Positions 1-7,912 of a DNA stretch of 17,223 nucleotides are shown here, one piece after another. Origin of the DNA: Candidatus Falkowbacteria bacterium UBA2355. Its GTDB lineage: Bacteria; Patescibacteriota; Patescibacteriia; Patescibacteriales; Patescibacteriaceae. The DNA lies in contig DDTV01000024.1 in the NCBI GenBank assembly GCA_002344425.1, positions 1 through 17,223 on the forward strand, given 5' to 3'. Position 1 is the stretch's first letter, and every line of letters begins with the position of its first letter. The notes under the pieces were generated by a model. The model searched no databases and was not told the DNA's origin. It saw nothing but the letters and a program-made list of their open reading frames with translations. Both the position numbers and the translations under genes were made by a program.

Positions 1-921
1 TATCTTTGTTACCGGGTTAAAAGGGTTCGGATAATTTTGCGGCATATCAAATTCCTTTGGAGTGCCGATTATTACCTGCGGTAAATTGAAATATTCATAA
101 TTTCCGTTGAAATCAATTTGCTTGAGCCTGTATTCGTAGTTTCCGCTTACAAGCCCGACATCAGTGAAACTGTATACCGACGCCGTATTTTTTCCATTGA
201 TGAATGCGGCTCTTTCTTCAGCTTCCTGTCCGGCTTTTTTGCGCAGAACTTCAAATCCTTTATTGTTCAATTCCATTGTTGTTTCCCATCTCAGCGTAAC
301 CTGATTCTTGCTTACGGTTGAGTTGAAGAAAGATAGAGTGACTGGAAGTGGACCATTCCCCACCAAAGTTACATCGTCAATTCTAAACTGTGGTGTAGAA
401 CCGTTCTGTCTGAATCTTAAAATTAAGTTGGTGTCAGTAGGGAAAGTAACAGTGGAGGTTGTTATATAGTACCATTTTGAAGTTCCCGTACCGGTCGGTA
501 AATCTGGTTTAGTAATAACTGTCCATGATGAACCATTATCGTTAGAATACTCAATAATTAGTTCGGAGCCGTTGCTTGCGGTGGTTGATTTATGAACACC
601 AAATGAAATTTTATCAAAATCAGTAAAAGTATTCGTATTAATTCCCGCAATAACAAAGTTTCTTCCAATCGTGTTGGTCAGAAAAACGTTTGCTCCCCCA
701 GAAGCTTCAGCATAATCGGTAGTGTTAGATGGTGTTGTGGATCTAACGTCACCGGTACCTGAATAGTTCAATATTCCATAATAAGTCCAGCCAGTGTGGC
801 TCGCTATCGATGTCGTCCCCGGCACGGTTCCCATTGTTTCTTTGTATGTAGTTTGTCCATTTACATTACCGGAGATAATAAACAACAAGCAGGCAAATAA
901 AACAAGTGATATTTTCCTCAT
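1..921 (-). CDS. Secreted protein with type IX secretion (T9SS) type A sorting domain, 3' end cut by window edge
   Basis: The reverse strand is open from an ATG at 921 to base 1 (307 codons, no stop), so the C-terminus lies outside the window. Residues 1-23 form a signal peptide (hydrophobic core LVLFACLLFIIS, ending near NGQ). Residues about 80-190 look like a beta-sandwich domain (FDKISFGVH, LIIEYSNDNGSSW, FRIDDVTLVG). From about 193 the protein has the PLPVTLSFF...VTLRWET...NNKGFEV...YRLKQIDFNG stretch usual just before a sorting domain. Residues 295-303 are QNYPNPFNP, the hallmark start of the type A sorting domain of Bacteroidota and Ignavibacteria, which normally runs about 70-80 residues further. 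The family is carried across the outer membrane and attached to the surface. There is no Shine-Dalgarno; an A-rich stretch precedes the ATG, as in Bacteroidota. The gene does not fit the Patescibacteria-like remainder. The ligand of the sandwich domain is unknown. Confidence 0.88.
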   Translation of the reverse strand, partial: MRKISLVLFACLLFIISGNVNGQTTYKETMGTVPGTTSIASHTGWTYYGILNYSGTGDVRSTTPSNTTDYAEASGGANVFLTNTIGRNFVIAGINTNTFTDFDKISFGVHKSTTASNGSELIIEYSNDNGSSWTVITKPDLPTGTGTSKWYYITTSTVTFPTDTNLILRFRQNGSTPQFRIDDVTLVGNGPLPVTLSFFNSTVSKNQVTLRWETTMELNNKGFEVLRKKAGQEAEERAAFINGKNTASVYSFTDVGLVSGNYEYRLKQIDFNGNYEYFNLPQVIIGTPKEFDMPQNYPNPFNPVTKI

Positions 922-950
922 TTTTTATTTTTGTTTAATTAGTAAAATTA

Positions 951-992
951 GTTAGTTTTCCCTGACTACCGTTTCGGTCAAGGAAAACTAAC
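951..992. repeat. 11-bp perfect inverted repeat in the divergent spacer
   Basis: GTTAGTTTTCC at 951-961 is exactly the reverse complement of 982-992, with 20 bases between. The interior can pair further (ACCG 968-971 with CGGT 975-978). No U-tract follows on either side, so it is not a typical terminator. It lies in the 5' leader or promoter region of the minus-strand secreted protein, about 30 bases before its ATG. It could be a leader hairpin or a dimeric operator. Confidence 0.6.
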
Positions 993-1031
993 CAATTTCT
1001 TAAACCTCTTTTTCAATGTTCTGATGCCTAT

Positions 1032-1060
1032 AAATTAGTATCTTTAATGCTTTTTGTCAA
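1032..1060 (-). promoter_or_regulatory. Possible promoter of the minus-strand T9SS protein gene
   Basis: On the minus strand TTGACA (1060-1055) is followed after 17 bases by TAATTT (1037-1032). This would give a leader of roughly 100 nt containing the 951-992 hairpin. The -10 is poor, and Bacteroidota use different promoter elements, so this is tentative. The rest of the 922-1109 spacer holds only the inverted repeat and the plus-strand promoter. Confidence 0.3.
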
Positions 1061-1075
1061 TTCTTAGTAAAGGGG

Positions 1076-1103
1076 TTGAAGCTACCGGTAGAATTGCTAT
1101 ACT
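1076..1103 (+). promoter_or_regulatory. Extended -10 promoter for a leaderless mRNA (secreted-protein operon)
   Basis: TTGAAG (1076-1081), a 16-base spacer, then TATACT (1098-1103) preceded by TG at 1095-1096, giving TGnTATACT. Only six bases separate the -10 box from the ATG at 1110, so transcription should start at or next to the start codon. No Shine-Dalgarno is present. The same arrangement stands before cysS. Confidence 0.7.
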
Positions 1104-1109
1104 AAAAAT

Positions 1110-3617
1110 ATGAAATACGCCCCTCAAGTAGGCCGATTTTTGGTTTTTACCGCCGCTATTTTAACAGGTCTTGTTTTGCCTTCTGAAACTTTTCTGCAGG
1201 CGGCCACTGACCAGCCAATGCCGACCGAGGCCGAAGTGCTCGTTGTCTATAATTCTTCTTATGTTACCGACAGCGACAGCAACACGGTACAAGACAGTCA
1301 GCAAATCGCCCAATATTATCAATCAAAGCGTCCCGGAGTCACCGTGACGTCTTTGGCTATGCCGACCAGCGAAGAAATCACTTGGGACCAGTTTAATACG
1401 AATATTAAAACTCCGCTGGAAACATATTTAACCACTAACAACCTCGATGATGTTATTAAAATCATTGTAACGGTTAAGGGCGTGCCCTTGAAGGTTATGG
1501 GCGACCCGGGATTCCATGATCCTTGGGGAGACCCTGGATGCGCGCCGAGCTGTCCGGTTAATTATGTATCGGTTGATGCGGCTATCAGCATGTTGTTTCA
1601 AAATATAAAATCAACCACTCGACATACCAACGCTTACTATAATGCCGACCCGACCTTTGCTGAAAATTCACATTTTAAATTAGATCATTTTACTACCGAA
1701 GGTTTTACTTTGAAATATCTGGTATCTAGACTTGATGCCTATACTCTTAGCGACGCTTTGGCAATGATTGACCGCGGCGCGGCGCCCAATACGAGCAGTT
1801 CCGGATATTGGGTACTTGATTCCTCGGCAACCATGAATTTTGCCAACTATATTTCAGCCAGAACAAGACTGTTGAGTTTTAATAAAAATGTTATATATGA
1901 TCCATATCCGGGATCAATTTATATTACGACGAGCGCTAATCCAATCATGGGTTATTCTTCCTTTGGTTACCTAGATAACTTGGGTGACGGTTATGTTTCC
2001 AATAATCCGGTAAACGCCAACCACTTGGATTTTGATTTGTTGAACGGTGCCGTAATGTCGACTTGGGAATCTTTTAACCTCTGGGGTTTGCAGAATGCCG
2101 ATCAGCATTATCATGGGCAAATCGGTGAATGGATTTCAATCGGCGGTAGCGGCGGAATCGGCAATGTTTATGAACCCTACACCAGTTCTTTGGCGCGTGA
2201 AGAAATTTGGATGACCGCTTACGCCATTGGTTATCCTTGGGTTGAAGCGGCTTATATGAGCATGCCTAAAATGGGCTTTGCCCAGACTGTTCTCGGCGAT
2301 CCCTTAATGGTTATCGCGGATAATGTTCATCCCGGACCGGTTACCGGATTGGCGGCCGTTCCTTCAAGCGAACAAATTCAATTCACTTGGACAAACCCGG
2401 TGGACGTTGATTATCAAGGTACGATAGTTCGTCGCAAGACCGACTCTTACCCAAGCAGCCCAAGCGACGGCACGCTGGTTTATCAAGGAGCCGATACGAG
2501 TTATGCCGACACCGGCTTAGCAAACGGAACAACCTATTATTATTCCGTCTATGCTTATGACACAACTTATAATTATTCAAGCGTCGCTCAGGCTTCAACC
2601 TATCCGCGCGACAATATCGCGCCAGGAGAGGTAAGGAATTTACAAGCAGTAACGTCTCTTGGTTTAGCTAATTTGCATTGGACAAATCCGTCGGACGCTG
2701 ATTTTCTCAAAACTTATTTAGTCCGCAAAGTCGGTTCCTATCCGACAGATGTCAATGACGGTACGCAGGTTTATAGCGGTACTAACATTTCTTTTTTGGA
2801 TGTTGGTCTATCAAATAATGTTAATTATCATTATGCGGCCTTTGCTCAAGACACTTCTTTCAATTACTCGGATTTAATAAGCGGTTCAAAATTGAATTTC
2901 ACTATTTCTCCTGCGCCTGCTGGCGGAGGCGGCGGAGGAGGAGGCGGCGGAGGCGGCAGTAGCGGCGGCTCAACCAATACTCAAAATCAAACGCCGGTTA
3001 ATAATCAGAATACCAATACTCAAAATACGCCGATTGTAATCAGTCCGGTGCTGACGCTGTTGGATATAATTTCCGCCGAATCTAGGGTTGTGGCGGTTGA
3101 TGAATTCAATCAGACCAGTGAAGGCGAACTTAAAAATATTGAAAAAAAATATTCCTCAATTATTAATTCTGACAAGTCGCTTTCGATTGAAGATAAAAAT
3201 AAAATTTTAAACTTTATTTCTCAGGGTACGGACAGTACGAAGGGATTGGGCGAGGGAGAAAGAGCCGGCCTGGTCAACTCATATTTTCAAGCATACAAAA
3301 AAATGCCCGACTCCGAAGCTGATTGTTCGGATCTTTTGAAAATCGCTCATGGTCGTTGGCCAAGTCAGAGAAGCAGTAGCGCCGAAACTGCCGCCGCCGG
3401 ACAATTTAAGAAAATATATGGACGTGCGCCCGGCAGTTCCTCGGTTGATCAAAACGCCTTAATGGTTATGGCTTATGGCTTATTGCCCAGCCAGCGAAAT
3501 TTAATCAGTGAGAAAAGAGCTATTTTAGCTTATCGTTGGTTATATGGCGCTTCTCCGCGTACAGCCAATGCTTGGAATATTGTCAGGGCCATAGCTTACT
3601 CAGGCGCTAAGAGATAG
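1110..3617 (+). CDS. Secreted TIGR03790-like protein with two fibronectin-III domains and C-terminal helical repeats
   Basis: An 835-residue predicted extracellular protein. Residues 1-31 are a signal peptide (RFLVFTAAILTGLVLP). Residues about 41-405 match the TIGR03790 family as I recall it: opening VLVVYNSS, QQIAQYYQSKRPGV, the VTVKGVPLKVMG segment, GNVYEPY and a closing GDPLMV. The family's function is unknown. The closing GDP motif recalls gingipain-like folds, but I see no convincing catalytic Cys/His pair. Two FN3 domains follow (about 408-498 and 503-598), with matching HWTNP or FTWTNP and YYYSVYAYD or YHYAAFAQD strands. A Gly12 linker (605-616) and an Asn/Thr/Gln-rich stretch lead to three related helical repeats (about 722-835) with the pattern YGxxP...IAYG...PSQRN. 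I know such repeats from C-termini of CPR secreted proteins. The next gene begins after one base, so the two are one transcript. ATG 1110 is supported by the promoter and signal peptide. Confidence 0.85.
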   Translation: MKYAPQVGRFLVFTAAILTGLVLPSETFLQAATDQPMPTEAEVLVVYNSSYVTDSDSNTVQDSQQIAQYYQSKRPGVTVTSLAMPTSEEITWDQFNTNIKTPLETYLTTNNLDDVIKIIVTVKGVPLKVMGDPGFHDPWGDPGCAPSCPVNYVSVDAAISMLFQNIKSTTRHTNAYYNADPTFAENSHFKLDHFTTEGFTLKYLVSRLDAYTLSDALAMIDRGAAPNTSSSGYWVLDSSATMNFANYISARTRLLSFNKNVIYDPYPGSIYITTSANPIMGYSSFGYLDNLGDGYVSNNPVNANHLDFDLLNGAVMSTWESFNLWGLQNADQHYHGQIGEWISIGGSGGIGNVYEPYTSSLAREEIWMTAYAIGYPWVEAAYMSMPKMGFAQTVLGDPLMVIADNVHPGPVTGLAAVPSSEQIQFTWTNPVDVDYQGTIVRRKTDSYPSSPSDGTLVYQGADTSYADTGLANGTTYYYSVYAYDTTYNYSSVAQASTYPRDNIAPGEVRNLQAVTSLGLANLHWTNPSDADFLKTYLVRKVGSYPTDVNDGTQVYSGTNISFLDVGLSNNVNYHYAAFAQDTSFNYSDLISGSKLNFTISPAPAGGGGGGGGGGGGSSGGSTNTQNQTPVNNQNTNTQNTPIVISPVLTLLDIISAESRVVAVDEFNQTSEGELKNIEKKYSSIINSDKSLSIEDKNKILNFISQGTDSTKGLGEGERAGLVNSYFQAYKKMPDSEADCSDLLKIAHGRWPSQRSSSAETAAAGQFKKIYGRAPGSSSVDQNALMVMAYGLLPSQRNLISEKRAILAYRWLYGASPRTANAWNIVRAIAYSGAKR
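2922..2957 (+). repeat. GGN trinucleotide tract encoding Gly12
   Basis: Twelve consecutive GGC/GGA codons form the flexible linker between the second FN3 domain and the C-terminal repeats of the upstream secreted protein. Such tracts can change length by slippage. The neighbouring propeller protein has a shorter Gly run at a comparable position, before its own C-terminal module. Confidence 0.85.
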
Positions 3618-3618
3618 T

Positions 3619-6600
3619 ATGAAACGAAGTTTTCTTATCAGTCTTTTTATAATTTTGGGTTTAGTTTTGTTCGCCCGTTATCCGGTTCAAGCCGATCCGG
3701 TGGTTTATTATTTTAATAACGCGGTTAATTACGATCCCAGCGAGTTGGGAAATTATTGGTATGATAATTCTTTTTCAGATCCGGCTTTAGAATTACCTGA
3801 TTTTTCAGTTGATATAGTTCATGTTACGGCCGGCGCTGTTTTTGACGGCCATGCTACCTTTAACGGCGTTGCCGAAAACAACGGAGAAGTGACCGGTAAT
3901 GCGACTTTCAACGGTGATCTAAGTGAAAATAACGGAATTGTCAGCGGAACCAAAACCCGTCGCTATACGACTATTATTTCTATTAACCGTTCATTTATTG
4001 ATTCGGCCTGGACCGTGGTTTCTGATGGCGGAGCTGTTGATGTCACTAACGCCACTTATGATAATACAACGACATTTCAAAGGATCAATAACGGCACCTT
4101 CACCGGACTGCTGACCAATACTTATTATTTCAATAATGCTTCGAGCACGAGTCCGATGGATTTGGGAAATTATTGGGATGATTCCTCCTATTTAAACCAA
4201 TCAATGCAGCTGCCTAATTTCAGTATTGATTTGGTGAATATCGGCGCTGATGCAACGTTTAACGGCGACGCTATTTTTAACCTTACAGCGACCAATCAAG
4301 GCATAGTTACCGGCGATGCGACTTTTAACGATAGTTCGGAAAATTATTTCAACGGTTCATGCATTCAATGTGCCGGTACCGGGACGGTTAACGGCAATGC
4401 GACTTTCAACCATGATTCCGTTAACGCGGGAGAAATAGTTGGCAACGCAACTTTTAATGATTCTTCAAATAATAACGGAACCGTCGGGGGCGACGCAACC
4501 TTTGTTGGTGATCTTAGCGAGAATGGCGATCGCGGCGATGGAACAATTAACGGTACGGCAATACGGCGCTATAATCAAGCAATTTCAACCTCAAGAAATT
4601 TTACTTCAGGCCGCTTTCCGTGGACAATTGTAGCGAACGGCGTACAGGTTGATCTAAGCGGCGCGACCTATGACGCAACCACCAGTTTTACGGAAGAGAA
4701 CGGCGGTTCTTTTATTTATGCCGTGCCGACGCTGACTACGGCCAGCGGACGAATTAAAACCATAACTTTGACATATAATAAAACGCTGGATGCTTCTTCG
4801 GTTCCCTCTAGCGGTGATTATAGCGTTGCCGTAAACGGCTTGCCGGTGTCTGTAACGCAGGTTACGGTTTCGGGTACAACTGTTACATTAACTTTGAATC
4901 TGTCATCTAACTTGTTGTCTAGCGATATTGTAAGTATTGATTATACGTCGGGCTTAAATCCGCTTCGGATTCCGCCGATTGGTTCGGCGGCTACCTTAAA
5001 TGATCAAACGGCCACCGTTTCGACTATAGTTAATGTGCAAGGCAATTCCCTTGATCTAATAAACATCGGTAGCTTTGTTTACGCTTTGTCAGGCAATACT
5101 CTTAAGAAAATTAATTTAGAAACTGAAGCCGTTGTCGCTACCATAAATCTCGGCACGTCGCCGCAAAATATTGTCCGCGTCGGCAATAAATTATATATTC
5201 CAAATTTTAGCTCAAACAATGTTTCGGTTGTTAACCTCTTAAACGATACCGTGAGTTCGACGATTTCCGTCGGCACCTCTCCTTTTAGTGCCACCGTTTT
5301 AGGCAATAAAGTTTATGTTGCTAATGGAGTTTCCAACTCTATTTCGGTAATCGACACTAACTCCGATACGGTAACGGCCACAATTTCAGTTGGCGCTCAA
5401 CCTCGTAGTGCAACGGCTGTCGGAGACAAGTTGTATGTTAATAATTATAACGGACAAAGTATTTCAGTCATTGACACGAAAACCAATACAGTTTTATCGA
5501 CAATTTCGGTCGGACCGACACCTAGCTATAGTTTGTTGGTTGGAACAAAATTATATGTTCCTAACGGTTCATCTCAAATAAAGGCAATCGACACGACAAC
5601 TAATACGGTCAGCTCGACAATCTCGCCGGTCGGAGGAGGTATTCTTCGTGATACTGCTTCTTTTGGATCAAAACTTTATGTGGCTGATAGCCAAAATGAC
5701 AGAATATTAGTTATTAATACATCGACCGATTCGGTTAGCACGACAATTAATGTTGGCGATGCTCCGATTGATACTTATACGATTGATAATCGTTTATATG
5801 TTGCCAATAACAGCGGCGGATCTATTTCAGCAATTAATATGGAAACCGATAGCGTAGTCGATACCGTAACCGCTGCGGCTGGACCACGCGCCATGACTTC
5901 TCGTGGCAATAAATTATTTGTCGCCTGTCAAAATGACCAAAGCATTGTTTTTGTGGACACGGAAACTTTATCTAGTCGTTTGCCTAATCTTGTTTCTTTT
6001 TCCTCTTCCAGCGCTAACGGTACTTATACTGCGGGGCAAACCATTGCCTTAACCGCCACCTTTTCCCGCGCTTTGGAAAACGGATCGACAATGACCGTTA
6101 GCCTTAATTCCGGCGGCAGCGCGACTCTGTCAACGGTCAGCGGAGCTACTTTGAGCGGCACTTATACTATTGAGAGGGGAGAAACCAGCCCCGATTTATC
6201 TATCACGGCGATAACCAGCGCTTCGGTGGGCGATATATTTAATAATGATAAAACGGCTTATTCAACATCGTCTTCCTTGGCTTCATTAAATGCCGAGTTA
6301 TTGTTAATAAAGCGCAATCTTGGCGATACGAAAAATATTGCCATCACATCTTTTGCGAGCGCCGCAGTCGGTACCAACCCCGAAGAAATCTCCGAACCGA
6401 TTACTGTCAATGGCGTCGAGTACATATATGTAAGCAATCGAGGTGCTAATACGGTTTCAGTGATTAAAAAAAGCGATGGCAGTTTGTTCGAGACGATTGC
6501 AGTCGGTACGGAACCCGTCGGTTTGAGTTCGGCTCGAGTTGGCGGCACTGTTTATTTATATGTTGCCAATTCCGGATCTAATACGGTTTCTGTTATTAAT

Positions 6601-7788
6601 ACCGCAACTAATACGGTAGGAACGACGGTTGCCGTTGGCGTTCGTCCGCTGTATTTGGCACAAAGCGGCGGTAAAATATATGTTTCCAATTCTTTGTCCA
6701 ATAGCGTTTCGGTTATTGACGCTGCCTCTAACACGCTAACAACCACGATTGCCGTTGGACTTGAACCAAGAGGATTGCATGTCTATGGAAGCTATGTTTA
6801 TGTTGCGAACTTCGGAGACAGCAATCGAGGGGGCGGAAATTCTCTTTCAGTCATCGATTCGGCGAGCGACACTATAAGCAACACAATATTGATGCCGACA
6901 GGAAATTTCGGAACCTATGATGTTACCGATTATAACGGCAATTTATATGTCTCGAATTATCGCTCCGGCACAATCGCGGTAATAGACATAGGTAGCGGCG
7001 CGGCTGAGGCGACAATCAGCGCTCCGGGCGGACCGAGAGCAATTGCCTCCGGTCAAGGAATGGTTTATGCCGTCATGTTTGATAGTGGTACTGTTTGGTC
7101 GATTAATCCGGCGACGAACATGGAAACATCAATTATTACCATCGGCCACACGCCTTCCGGTATTACTTTTAATGACGGAAATTTGTATGTCGGCCGCTGG
7201 CAGGACGGATTAATCGGTTTGATTAATGTTGCCACCAATACAGCTCGAACTTCATGGCCACAGGTTAGTGTTAGCTCCGGCGGCGGAGGCGGCGGTCCGA
7301 TAATCAGCACGCCGAATCGTTCATCCGAACAAACAAACAGCCCGACTCGAGATGACAGCCCGGCCAGTCCGACGCCAAGTCCCGAGCAGCAAAATCCGAC
7401 TCCCGGCCCATCAGCTAGCCCCAATATCGATCGTCGCTTGACTCAGCGCTTATCCGGCCGATTGCTTTTGGCTGTTCAAGATCGAGGTAGAGTTTGGTAT
7501 GTTGATCCGATGACTAATTTGCGTTATGAAATAAGCAAGGATAAGGCTATGGAGATCTTCCGTCGTTTATCGCTTGGTATTAATAACGCTGATTTACGCC
7601 GTTTGCCCAGCCGCTTGCGGGGACGCTTATTATTAGCCGTTCAAGATCGAGGCAAAATCTGGTATATTGACGCTTCCGGTCAAAGACATCAGATTACCAA
7701 AGACAATATCGTCGATATTTTCCGTCGTTTGGCTTTGGGTATTAGTGATCAAAATTTGGATAAGATTCCCGAGGGCGACTTGAAGTAA
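3619..7788 (+). CDS. Large secreted double YVTN beta-propeller protein with C-terminal 55-residue repeats
   Basis: A 1389-residue predicted surface protein. Residues 1-25 are a signal peptide. Two related N-terminal units begin at residues 30 and 169 (YYFNNA...LGNYW) and carry short imbricate repeats (GNATFN, GDATFND), probably a beta-solenoid. Residues about 371-465 resemble a SwmB domain (TLTYNKTLDASSVPSSGDY). Propeller 1 (about 470-789) has seven YVTN-type blades (NSISVIDTNSDTVTATISVG pattern) plus a closing half-blade; an Ig-like domain (about 790-894) follows; propeller 2 (about 895-1218) again shows seven blades plus a half. A Gly7 and Pro/Ser linker leads to two tandem modules at 1278 and 1333 (GRLLLAVQDRG...WYVD...IFRRLxLGI), a domain I associate with C-termini of CPR exported proteins. 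Function is probably binding or adhesion at the cell surface; no enzyme motif is seen. The ATG follows the previous stop by one base (TAG-T-ATG), indicating translational coupling. Confidence 0.85.
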   Translation: MKRSFLISLFIILGLVLFARYPVQADPVVYYFNNAVNYDPSELGNYWYDNSFSDPALELPDFSVDIVHVTAGAVFDGHATFNGVAENNGEVTGNATFNGDLSENNGIVSGTKTRRYTTIISINRSFIDSAWTVVSDGGAVDVTNATYDNTTTFQRINNGTFTGLLTNTYYFNNASSTSPMDLGNYWDDSSYLNQSMQLPNFSIDLVNIGADATFNGDAIFNLTATNQGIVTGDATFNDSSENYFNGSCIQCAGTGTVNGNATFNHDSVNAGEIVGNATFNDSSNNNGTVGGDATFVGDLSENGDRGDGTINGTAIRRYNQAISTSRNFTSGRFPWTIVANGVQVDLSGATYDATTSFTEENGGSFIYAVPTLTTASGRIKTITLTYNKTLDASSVPSSGDYSVAVNGLPVSVTQVTVSGTTVTLTLNLSSNLLSSDIVSIDYTSGLNPLRIPPIGSAATLNDQTATVSTIVNVQGNSLDLINIGSFVYALSGNTLKKINLETEAVVATINLGTSPQNIVRVGNKLYIPNFSSNNVSVVNLLNDTVSSTISVGTSPFSATVLGNKVYVANGVSNSISVIDTNSDTVTATISVGAQPRSATAVGDKLYVNNYNGQSISVIDTKTNTVLSTISVGPTPSYSLLVGTKLYVPNGSSQIKAIDTTTNTVSSTISPVGGGILRDTASFGSKLYVADSQNDRILVINTSTDSVSTTINVGDAPIDTYTIDNRLYVANNSGGSISAINMETDSVVDTVTAAAGPRAMTSRGNKLFVACQNDQSIVFVDTETLSSRLPNLVSFSSSSANGTYTAGQTIALTATFSRALENGSTMTVSLNSGGSATLSTVSGATLSGTYTIERGETSPDLSITAITSASVGDIFNNDKTAYSTSSSLASLNAELLLIKRNLGDTKNIAITSFASAAVGTNPEEISEPITVNGVEYIYVSNRGANTVSVIKKSDGSLFETIAVGTEPVGLSSARVGGTVYLYVANSGSNTVSVINTATNTVGTTVAVGVRPLYLAQSGGKIYVSNSLSNSVSVIDAASNTLTTTIAVGLEPRGLHVYGSYVYVANFGDSNRGGGNSLSVIDSASDTISNTILMPTGNFGTYDVTDYNGNLYVSNYRSGTIAVIDIGSGAAEATISAPGGPRAIASGQGMVYAVMFDSGTVWSINPATNMETSIITIGHTPSGITFNDGNLYVGRWQDGLIGLINVATNTARTSWPQVSVSSGGGGGGPIISTPNRSSEQTNSPTRDDSPASPTPSPEQQNPTPGPSASPNIDRRLTQRLSGRLLLAVQDRGRVWYVDPMTNLRYEISKDKAMEIFRRLSLGINNADLRRLPSRLRGRLLLAVQDRGKIWYIDASGQRHQITKDNIVDIFRRLALGISDQNLDKIPEGDLK
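7450..7779 (+). repeat. Tandem 165-bp coding duplication (C-terminal module)
   Basis: Two in-frame copies, 7450-7614 and 7615-7779, encode similar 55-residue modules. Both contain GRLLLAVQDRG, then WYVD or WYID, then IFRRLxLGI. Conservation is clear at protein level, and short DNA stretches such as GTTCAAGATCGAGG are identical, so the duplication is old but recognisable. Confidence 0.8.
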
Positions 7789-7808
7789 TTCGCATAATAA
7801 GCTATTCT
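7780..7808 (+). promoter_or_regulatory. Promoter of tRNA-Thr
   Basis: TTGAAG (7780-7785) and TATTCT (7803-7808) are separated by 17 bases. The expected start near 7815 lies just before the mature tRNA 5' end at 7819. The -35 box overlaps the last codons of the upstream propeller gene. The -35 hexamer is the same as that before the gene at 1110. Confidence 0.6.
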
Positions 7809-7818
7809 GCAGCCTATT

Positions 7819-7891
7819 GCCACCTTAGCTCAGCTGGTAGAGCAACGGTTTTGTAAACCGTAGGTCCAGGGTCCGAATCCCTGAGGTGGCT
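7819..7891 (+). tRNA. tRNA-Thr(UGU)
   Basis: A complete 73-nt cloverleaf: acceptor GCCACCT/AGGTGGC, D stem GCTC/GAGC, anticodon stem ACGGT/ACCGT with loop TTTGTAA (anticodon TGT, 7852-7854), variable loop AGGTC, T stem CAGGG/CCCTG, discriminator T. It decodes ACA and by wobble other Thr codons. No 3' CCA is encoded, so a CCA-adding enzyme is needed. The T loop reads TCCGAAT, with C at standard position 55 (7873) where U, later pseudouridine, is almost universal. G18-G19 are present, so a G18-C55 Watson-Crick pair could replace the usual tertiary contact. Confidence 0.95.
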
Positions 7892-7897
7892 CAAGCA

Positions 7898-7906
7898 TGT
7901 TATACT
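7898..7906 (+). promoter_or_regulatory. Extended -10 promoter for leaderless cysS mRNA
   Basis: TGTTATACT at 7898-7906 is an extended -10 element (TGnTATACT) seven bases after the tRNA end. Six bases separate it from the cysS ATG at 7913. No good -35 box is visible upstream, as expected of extended -10 promoters. This allows cysS to be transcribed independently of tRNA-Thr. Confidence 0.6.
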
Positions 7907-7912
7907 GAAGTC

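Noticed and set aside
118..321. Plus-strand open frame of 67 codons
   Set aside because: It lies antisense inside the T9SS protein gene, which has a signal peptide and recognisable family motifs; this frame has none.
5140..7250. Regular spaced repeats that could suggest a CRISPR array
   Set aside because: The repeats are degenerate, about 120-130 bases apart, and encode YVTN propeller blades in one continuous frame.
7065..7424. Minus-strand open frame of 119 codons with a Gly/Pro-rich protein
   Set aside because: It is the shadow of the second propeller and its Gly/Pro linker; no ribosome site or family match.
7886..7912. GTG at 7886 as the cysS start
   Set aside because: It lies within the last bases of tRNA-Thr and adds nine residues not typical of the family; ATG 7913 sits correctly after the extended -10 box.
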